A stretch of DNA of 64,000 nt from Coleophoma eucalyptorum. Its lineage: Eukaryota; Ascomycota; Leotiomycetes; Helotiales; Dermateaceae. This document shows, in pieces, positions 56,991 to 64,000 of this stretch (the first letter of the stretch is position 1; each line of letters starts with the position of its first letter). The stretch is from contig JALRME010000001.1 of NCBI GenBank assembly GCA_026120035.1, forward strand, positions 1,005,909-1,069,908. Direction: 5' to 3'. The notes under the pieces are model-generated. The model ran no database searches. It was not told the DNA's origin and saw nothing but the letters and a program-made list of their open reading frames with translations. The position numbers were made by a program, and so were the translations under genes.

Positions 56991-58262
56991 ATGTTTCCTA
57001 CATTTGTGACCAAGCTATTTTCAAATGAGCAGCCGACGATATCGTCAAAGGTGCAAGAAGGATACGAGCATATATTGGTTTCCGGAAACCCGTACGAGCG
57101 AGGCTATGGCCATGGACGGCAAGCCAAAGACAAGATCTGCACAAATATCCGTCAATACTCAACATCGTCCTCGCTTCCTCCGAAGGAAATCTGCACCCAT
57201 TATGTCCAAGAGGTCTACCTTCCCGCCATAAAGTCTCTTTTCCCTGAAGGACTGGAAGAGATGAGAGGAATTGCGGACGGCGCCTGTGTCATGCTAGACG
57301 ACATCATATTGCTAAATGCTAGATATGACTTGTCGCGTGTAAAGTATGACCCTAAAGTCAGCCAGAAATTTGTGGGAGAATGCACCAGTATGGCATACAT
57401 ACAGGAGTCTGAAGCGGGAAAAGAGCCAGAAAAAGTCTATGTTGCGCAAAATTGGGATATGTCACCGTGGCTGCATGATCTCAATACCATCATCATCCTT
57501 GAAAGCCATAACACCGACGCAGATGGAACGGGGCAGCCTTCTGTTATCATATCTTTGACAGAAGCTGGACAACTGGCACGCTCTGGACTGAACTCTTGCG
57601 GACTGGGGCTGTGTGCCAATTCGCTCTGGTCTACTGAAGACTTCTCACCACATACCCCAGAGTATAATGGGAAATCGTTCCTTCCATTCACCCTCGCCCG
57701 TCGTATGTTCCTTGAGTGTGGCAACTTCGCTGCCGGCCTAAAAGCACTTTCCACTTTCCCCCGCCATGTTTCAGGAAACCTCATGGTTGGCTCTCATACT
57801 GGACTTGCCATGGATTTCGAGCTTAGCCCATCTGCTTACTTCGCACTACATCCCACACCATTCTCGACAGACGGTTCCGCTACCTTACTTACCCATGCTA
57901 ACCATTTCACTGGTGCATATGGCATCAAAGATACGTATCCCGGTGGCTCGTCATTATTCCGAGACGTACGACTGTTCTCCTTGCTCCGCAATGTTAGGAA
58001 GCATTTCGTGAAGGGCGAGCCAGGATTGAAGGCGGACCTTGGAATTGCAGACTTGCAGAAGGTGTTCGGGGATCACGCAGGATTTCCAAGAAGTTTGTGC
58101 GAGCACGCAGATAAAGGCCGGCAGAAGTATGGAGCTGCTTCTAGCAACACTATGACCGTTGCCTCGGTCATCTATGATTTGAGCAGGTTAGAAATGCATG
58201 TATGCAAAGGAAATCCATGTTGTGGAACGTGGAATACATATAGCATCAGTCAAAAACAATAA
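56991..58262 (+). CDS. Acyl-CoA:6-APA acyltransferase-like Ntn-hydrolase (peptidase C45)
   Basis: N-terminal-nucleophile amidohydrolase/acyltransferase related to isopenicillin N acyltransferase (PenDE) of penicillin producers. 423 aa, one exon, ATG at 56991. The family start block SGNPYERGYGHGRQAK is at about 31-46, and DGACVMLDDIILLNARYDL at about 97-113. The self-cleavage site is GE-CTSM: Cys131 would become the N-terminus of the beta chain, splitting the protein into about 14-kDa and 32-kDa chains. AQNWDMSPW, LTEAGQLARSGLNSCGLGLCANSL and SGNLMVGSHTGLAMDFE follow as in the family. It lacks the C-terminal PTS1 that PenDE carries (it ends SQKQ), has no signal peptide, and no ACVS or IPNS genes are nearby, so penicillin synthesis is not implied. 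More likely it hydrolyses or transfers an acyl amide in the cytosol. Confidence 0.92.
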   Translation: MFPTFVTKLFSNEQPTISSKVQEGYEHILVSGNPYERGYGHGRQAKDKICTNIRQYSTSSSLPPKEICTHYVQEVYLPAIKSLFPEGLEEMRGIADGACVMLDDIILLNARYDLSRVKYDPKVSQKFVGECTSMAYIQESEAGKEPEKVYVAQNWDMSPWLHDLNTIIILESHNTDADGTGQPSVIISLTEAGQLARSGLNSCGLGLCANSLWSTEDFSPHTPEYNGKSFLPFTLARRMFLECGNFAAGLKALSTFPRHVSGNLMVGSHTGLAMDFELSPSAYFALHPTPFSTDGSATLLTHANHFTGAYGIKDTYPGGSSLFRDVRLFSLLRNVRKHFVKGEPGLKADLGIADLQKVFGDHAGFPRSLCEHADKGRQKYGAASSNTMTVASVIYDLSRLEMHVCKGNPCCGTWNTYSISQKQ

Positions 58263-58618
58263 ATGTTATTTGACTTGTTAAATTATCTTTGAAGTTGTGT
58301 ATTTATAATATAAATTATACACTTGGTTCTAGGCTAGACAACGTTTATGCAGTAGCAACGTCATGAGAAGAATGTAATAAAACGCTTCGATTAATATATC
58401 AGAGTTACATTTCTCTAATTAAAACAGTTTCCATTTTGCCCTCATCGATCGCTAATAGTAGAGAATCTAATCTAACCATACTCATACGGGAAACACCAAA
58501 TGACTTGCTTCTCAGCCAGAGCCAATGCCGATGTGTAGATGCCGCGGACCTAGCGGCTTTCATTTGAGACTTTGATGGCGCTACAACGCACAGTAGCACC
58601 AAATATTCCGATATCGCA
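58263..58618. other. Convergent intergenic region
   Basis: About 355 AT-rich bases between the 3' ends of the C45 gene (+) and the Zn2Cys6 gene (-). No feature recognised. Confidence 0.5.
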
Positions 58619-60563
58619 TTAAACTGGGCTTGTGACCCTAGTAGAATTAGTAACTGTGAATTGAGGCGTAGATGCCTTAATTTGGCCCTTAGACTTACAA
58701 GAAAACCAGAATGATTCCATGTCTAGGATAGTGAGCTGCTGAAGCTCATTCTCAATGACCGAGATATATTCCATGGCCGCAATAAATGTTTGATAGAAGT
58801 TAGAAGTGTGAAGTGTAGCTTGTATCAGTGTTCGATGCACAAGGATATTGCAGAAGATTAAAGCAACGCGGATGACTCCAATACTTTTTATTGAAGGAGT
58901 TGCATCATGTCCCCCTGTTTCAATGTTTCCTGGGGATTGATGAAGATGATTATAAAAAGCTTGGAGCTTATCTGTGATAGTGGCTGCACAGGCTACTGCT
59001 TCGGATCTATTGACAGTAACAAGAGCAGCCTTCTTAACAGTCCTACAAACAAACAGGTCGGTCAAGTTACACGTCAGTTGGGGAGTCTTCTTACATAAAA
59101 CTTTGTAATATATCGTCGAGTATAAAGGTTAATCTGAGTAATTGGGAACAAAATGGCGTCAACACCCCATCGTCGGTTTCCTCGTTGGATGGTCTGGGAA
59201 CAGTAAAGTCGTCATCTTTGATCAGTGATGGCCGGCCCTTTGTAGCCACAGTCCATTTATCTTGTATGAATACTAGCCACCATAGCAAGTTCCGCTGAGA
59301 CCGCTCCTGGTGAGATAATTTCAAAGAACCAGCATCGATATGAAGGCCAAGAGTGTATGCAAGAGAGACCGCACTCGTCACCAAATTCCAGTCGAAGTGA
59401 CTATCTGTGATAAAAGTCTTTGACTTCTCCCGTTCCATAAGCATCAAGCATGTCTGCAAAGTCGCCAAAGATGGAGCATGTAAATCTCGCGTCAGACATT
59501 GCCATGTATACTTCCATAGAAGGCTGATACTTGGAGCATTTAAACGAGTAACTGAGGTCGTATCAAATTGAGCCCATGGAAGCGTCGGATCATTAGAGCG
59601 CCATGGTAGTGTCAGGCCGTAGATTGCGGCCTTGAGAGATGAAGGGCTTGATGTTGCATCTGGCGCGGAGTATACGGGGTAGTAAGGAAAGATGAATTTC
59701 TGGAAGAGGGAAAACATCTTGCCGCAGTAAGGCTCAAATTCTGCAAGTAGACTATCATCAGGCTTTGGTACGAGCAAATCGGCCATATTATTTGTTACAC
59801 GTCGTGGCATCTCGACAAATATACTAGGTGATATATTTGACTCTGGATCTGTGTTGCCGAGCTGATGGATGCTCCGTAGACTGGACCGAAAGCATCTTGA
59901 TTCATCATAGACGTAGAACTGGCGGAGGAATGGATCCATATCTGAGGAGGAGCCAAGATAACTGATGGAGTATTGGGGATGATTATCGAAGAGATTGGCG
60001 TCTAGTGATGAGGTCGGTGGGGATGGTATCGAATGGTTGCTGAAACTTGGAGCAGGACTCACAGCCGAAGAAGCTGCTGCAGGAATTTCTGAAGCACTGA
60101 AAACCATTTCACTATTCACAAGCAATGGTTCTGCCGATTTTGGAGGAATTCCATAAATACTGGGCAAAGACTGAAATTGAAACATGTCCCAATTGAAATC
60201 CATGGCCAAGGCTGAGTTGATCGATTGAGGTTCATTGTACTGTATTGGAGAGCAAATCTCATAGCCATGAAAGCTATTGATACCATCTCTACTCGATGCC
60301 GTTTCATCATGATTGGGCATCAACCCTGGTAAAGTACTCTTATGCAGTGGCGTGAGTCCTATTGCCTCTCGACGTCGTCGGACTGGAGGCTCATGATTAA
60401 AAGTGCATGCTTTGCCTGAACGTTGACATCGTTCACAAGGAAGTGAGTCTTTGACCAAGCACCTCGTCTTTCGGGTTCGACAGAAGTCACAAGGCCTTTG
60501 ATCTCCTCGACCTCGAAGGGGACGGCTACCGCGCCTGACAGTAGTAGCAACTTGCATATCCAT
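58619..60563 (-). CDS. Zn2Cys6 transcription factor, probable cluster regulator
   Basis: Fungal binuclear-cluster activator. Two exons, complement(58619..59042, 59095..60563), 630 aa; the 52-nt intron joins ILDDILQSFM to TVKKAALVTVNRSEAV. The frame is open upstream to 60671 but only from a TTG; the first ATG is at 60563 (MDMQVATT). The DNA-binding motif CDFCRTRKTRCLVKDSLPCE RCQRSGKAC lies at about residues 25-53 with spacing Cx2Cx6Cx7Cx2Cx6C, preceded by basic RRGSRPLRGRG. The middle-homology region (fungal_trans domain) runs from about 265 onward with FPYYPVYS, GLTLPW and the YTLGLHIDAG...RNLLWWLVFIQDKWT block; the intron interrupts it. Ser-rich linkers separate the domains. Location between the C45 hydrolase and the dioxygenase suggests that it controls them; this is inferred from position. 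Confidence 0.92.
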
Positions 60564-61099
60564 CAAGTAAGATGAAGAATGGCATGACGGTAAAGGTATT
60601 GCCAATTCATTCGAAGAAAAGGAAGCACAGTATTTATCTTCGCGCACGTTGGATAAGATGCTTGATAACAAGTTGGGTGGATGGGGTGGGCGATGTCACA
60701 TGATATTGTATATCACGGGTAAGTTGATCCAACCCCACTCTAGAGGCTTGCTGCATATTTTTGGCATACCTGTTTTCACAAGCAATAAAGGAGAGCCGTA
60801 GCATCGCGATAGGACACTACCAGGAATAGAGCTATCAAAGTTATATTCAGCTCAAAGACATTTCCTCTCCCATTTGCTCGCTTAAATGTTCTTGTGCAGA
60901 GTTCGAACCTAGAGTTGAGGTTTAAAGTTAATCAATTTGGAAGATGCAAGCCTTAAGAGCTTGAAATCTTAGAGATGTATTCAAATATTCAGTGCTATCC
61001 TCTACACAGAATTCTTCGTTTTAACGAATCAGAGATAGTGGTAGCAGTAGCTTGCTAAAAGTGTACTCTACTTGCCGGCTCAAAATCTCCCATTGTCTT
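60564..61099. other. Promoter of the Zn2Cys6 gene and 3' end of the dioxygenase gene
   Basis: About 535 bp. An open frame continues from the regulator to 60671 without ATG. A GTTCGAACC word at about 60901 resembles a tRNA B box but has no tRNA fold around it. Nothing else seen. Confidence 0.5.
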
Positions 61100-62405
61100 T
61101 CAAGTGTGGCATTGTGCAAGTGTATCTAACATGCCTAAATCTTCCCGGCGAGATTTGCTTGCTGGATCAAAGTATGGGCGCTCGCCAACACCTACGGCTC
61201 TGTTGCCGGACCTGGAACCATAACCATCGAAATCACCCGTGGCCGTGTGAAATACGCTACGGTTATCCCAGATTGCTGCTAGCTGTCAGTTACCAGTCTT
61301 CCATTAATGGAAAAAGTCAGCTACCAATGTCATTTGGTTGATACCATTTAAACCTAACTTGTAGGTCATGACCGTGAGCTATCAAGTCATGAAACCAGGT
61401 GAGCATCCTCTGACTCTCTTTGCGAGTTAAGCCATTGATGTGTTGTGCAAAAGAGCCTGGGAAGAATTAGATAAGTGACACCCAGAGAAACTCCAATTTA
61501 GAAGAATTTCCTTACCGAGTGGAAAAATTGATTTCCATCCCGTGATGGGATTTGTCCTTACAACCTAAATCCTTATCAGAATATCCTACAAGAAGATTAG
61601 GTACGGAAAACATACTGGATGATTAGCATCCAAATCAGTCCCGACATTTTCCGGCGATCCTCTCTCTTTCGTATAGAGCTCAAATTTGCCAGTAGCTGCC
61701 ATTTGCTGGAAAGTAGTACCACAGTGATACGCATCGAGGGTTTCCAAGAACTTCTGGTACGGGGGACTGATTCGATCATACATCTCATAACCTGAAGCCC
61801 ACAACGTATCACCTCCCGTCTTTGGCAGCTGCGTCAGTCGGAGGGACGAAAAGTCGGCAGGATGTACTTCGAAAGCAATATCGCTGTGCCAAACTGCAGC
61901 ATGTCGAGCGTAGTCTGAGTCTTTGTAAAGTTTCTTTCGACCTTCTGAAGAAATAGTACTGATTTGTGCATCTTTGTCACCAAATTCTCTGGAATCGTTT
62001 GTCACTGGATGGATATGCAACCCATTGGTTGAAGGTCGGTGGGTTAATTCGCCCATTCGGAGAATGAGTTTCTTCTGAAGGTCATTGGAGAGATTATCTT
62101 GAGCACGGAAAAAGACAACCCCTCTCTCGGCAACTGTATCTTGTTAATTGACAGCCCCAAAGCTAGACGAAATGTAACAACTCACCCATTACGGCCAGGT
62201 CCCTTATTCTCTGGTCTGCATCAGGCCCGTTGAGGATATCGTCAACAATATTGCATGAGTCTTTAGGGAACTCTGTTCCAATCACGGGAGTGAGTTCAAC
62301 GGTTGCGAATGTATCAAGTGACCCAGTTGACTTGATTGGCTTATAGAAGGACGTTTTGTTCGGGGTCGTAGACACTGGCTCTGAATCTAGTGCAGAAGGA
62401 GCCAT
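61100..62405 (-). CDS. TauD/TfdA-type Fe(II)/2-oxoglutarate dioxygenase
   Basis: Hydroxylase that oxidises a small acid (taurine, 2,4-D or sulfonate analogues in characterised relatives), splitting 2-oxoglutarate. Five exons, complement(61100..61278, 61325..61456, 61516..61564, 61616..62133, 62186..62405), 365 aa; all four introns (46-59 nt) keep frame. The rebuilt order is VAERGVVFFRAQDNLSNDLQ, AVWHSDIAFEVHP (iron ligands His and Asp of the HxD), GGDTLWASGYEMYD, VVRTNPITGWKSIFPLG, FAQHINGLTRKES, IAAIWDNRSVFHTATGDF (second His) and VGERPYF (Arg that binds 2-oxoglutarate). The C-terminus LDTLAQCHT is not a targeting signal. This is the fungal TauD subgroup found near ACS transporters; it is divergent with one, 503 bp away. 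Substrate unknown. Confidence 0.94.
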
Positions 62406-62908
62406 GGTTGAAGATAGACAGAGGATTTAATCAAAGTAATAAATTTCGAATGTCGAATTATTACTGTAAGATCAAAGATCTGCCCTTTCTTATATATTGT
62501 TCAGTCACTCTATAAAACCCGACTCCAAAATCACCGATGATGATCTGGTTGTCGGCTTTCGGTTTTAAATCATCGCCTCGCTTAATCAGACATCCACAAT
62601 TTAGGCTTTTGAAGTCCGATGGCCATCGTTGAGCGACTGCAACTATAGTCTTCAAATTCAAAGCAATCTACATCAGTTAATTCCCTGTCTTTCTGACGTT
62701 TCTGCTTGAATTAGCGATCTCATATTCATAGCATCATTCTAGCGCGAATCACATCATTCCTGGGACCAATAATGTGTTCGCTTTTTGAGCTGGCGAGGGC
62801 AGTGATACATTGTCGAAATGGTTTCCAATACTATTCACTTCTTATAATGAGGGTAACTTCCGGCTCTACTTCCAAGGAGAAGATTATTTCCTTTGCTACA
62901 GGAATAGC
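62406..62908. promoter_or_regulatory. Bidirectional promoter, dioxygenase / second transporter
   Basis: About 500 bp between two head-to-head starts. It contains CGG triplets (for example GTCGGCTTTCGG near 62550), possible Zn2Cys6 half-sites, but no repeated array like the one at 56724-56774. Confidence 0.4.
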
Positions 62909-64000
62909 ATGGACAAACTTTCCGGGTCAAAAATGGCCGTGATTGACAGCGATCCAAAAGTCATTCTTGACAGTCAAATAGCTAAAAATTGGTCAGAGAA
63001 AGAGGAGCGTAGAGTTAAAAGGAAGTGAGTCTTGGATCCTATCTCATATTACTCGCAATTGATGCTAACCTTGAAAAGACTAGATCTTTTACTCATGCCA
63101 CTTGTAGTTCTCGGGCTCTTTGCACTCCAGCTAGACAAAAGCAATATTTCAAATGCGTTGACCTCGACCATTACCAGCGACCTTGGGATCTCCAGTGATA
63201 CCGTCAATGCAGGAAACCAACTACAGCAAGCGGGGATCGTAATATTCGAGATACCATCGAACATCCTGCTACAAAGAGTCGGGGCGCCGATCTGGATCAC
63301 TTTCCAAGCTCTGGCGTGGGGCTCAATTGCCCTCTTCCAAGCATTTATCACCAATAAGCAATCGTTCTTTGCCACAAGATTCTTGCTTGGGATGTTCGAA
63401 TCGGGGTATCTCCCTGGCTCTATGTTCGTTTTATCTTGGTTCTACAAGCGAGACGAGCTGGCTATGCGGACTACTGTTCTCTATATTGGCAATTACTTTG
63501 CTGCTGGGACTGGATCTCTAATCGCTGCTGGTGTCTTTAAATTGTCTGGAAAATGTGGTTTGGGTGGATGGAGGGTTAGCAGTCTAAGATCTCGAGCTTT
63601 TTACGATGAACGTTACTAACAGTTTGCTCTTAGTGGCTATTTATCATTGATGGCGCCTTCACGATGCTGGTGGGATTGCTCTTCGTGCTCCTTCTCCCTA
63701 AATCACCCTTGCACACCAAGCCTCTTTGCGGTTCCAGATATTTAGATATGTTCTCGGAGCGCGACCGCCATATTTTACATAATCGTGTGTTGCTTGACGA
63801 CCCCCATAAAAATATCGACCTCGCAGATATATCCTTTCGGCAAGTATTTCAGACTTTGCTGAACTACCGTCTGTGGGGGCATTTTGCAATCAATATCCTC
63901 GCTCTTACCCCGAAAGGAGGACTTCAGCTGTACTCGCCGACTATTATCAAGAAACTTGGTTTCAGTACCCTGAATGCAAATGCTCTCTCCTCCGTGTCGA
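62909..64000 (+). CDS. MFS transporter, ACS/Dal5-like family (partial, runs off window)
   Basis: Second organic-anion carrier of the cluster, same family as the one at 54650-56460. Exons seen: 62909..63024, 63079..63574 and 63634..64000 (continuing past the window). The 54-nt and 59-nt introns have CTAAC branch points (GCTAACC, TTACTAAC) and keep frame. Joined sequence begins MDKLSGSKMAVIDSDPK, then RRVKRK-LDLLLMPLVVLGLFALQLDKSNISNAL (TM1, family signature), AGIVIFEIPSNILLQRVGAPIW, LGMFESGYLPGSMFVLSWFYKRDELAMRT and GWR-WLFIIDGAF. An alternative ATG at 62933 is in frame. At the edge the frame is open with no stop. The sequence is not a recent duplicate of the first transporter; resemblance is at family level. 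Confidence 0.9.

Noticed and set aside
56991..58262. Penicillin biosynthesis gene
   Set aside because: Only the acyltransferase-like family is present; there is no ACVS or IPNS gene in the window and no PTS1.
58405..58602. 65-codon minus-strand frame downstream of the regulator
   Set aside because: Short, no family resemblance, and located after the stop codon of the regulator gene.
60895..60910. tRNA-like B-box word GTTCGAACC
   Set aside because: No A box at the right distance on either strand and the bases around it do not form a T stem or an acceptor stem.

Overview
This is nuclear DNA from a filamentous ascomycete (Pezizomycotina; Leotiomycetes/Helotiales is my best guess from protein resemblance, not proven). 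The evidence is compact genes with 46-82 nt GT-AG introns, CTAAC-type branch points, a single dispersed 5S rRNA gene, and fungal families such as Mnn10-type GT34, Ptc7, Jac1, a Snf2 ATPase with bromodomain, a Zn2Cys6 regulator and ACS/Dal5-type transporters. I rebuilt the spliced models by hand; nearly every exon junction restores both the reading frame and the family sequence.

Layout: 1-31700 is mostly housekeeping. It holds a Golgi alpha-1,6-mannosyltransferase subunit (-), a large single-pass membrane glycoprotein (+), the mitochondrial Fe-S co-chaperone Jac1 (+), a mitochondrial PP2C phosphatase Ptc7 (+), a two-exon thioredoxin-fold/SH3BGR-like protein (-), a peroxisomal 2-hydroxyacyl-CoA lyase whose PTS1 lies on a small last exon (+), a basic hypothetical protein (+), a probably mitochondrial DEAH helicase (-), a dienelactone hydrolase (-), a cytosolic-type Mn superoxide dismutase (+), a small tail-anchored protein (-) and a DUF89/ARMT1-type phosphatase (-).

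31700-36055 is AT-rich and gene-poor: an intron-bearing tRNA-Ala(AGC) and one small hydrophilic protein. 36056-40442 is the Snf2/Sth1 remodeller. A 9.6-kb stretch (40443-50086) with no gene I can recognise follows, ending at a serine-rich protein with a CRIB motif.

54195-54313 is a 5S rRNA gene whose differences from the usual type are compensatory. From 54650 to the end of the window lies a candidate metabolic cluster: ACS-family transporter (-), secretion-less and PTS1-less penicillin acyltransferase-like C45 Ntn-hydrolase (+), Zn2Cys6 regulator (-), TauD-type Fe(II)/2-oxoglutarate dioxygenase (-), and a second ACS-family transporter (+, cut by the window edge). Two head-to-head promoters (56461-56990 and 62406-62908) pair a transporter with an enzyme each time; the first holds five GCCG(T/A)C hexamers within 51 bp. 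A working guess is uptake of an N-acylated or amide-linked organic acid, hydrolysis by the Ntn-hydrolase, and oxidation of the product by the dioxygenase. This cluster is the best candidate for an undescribed system here.
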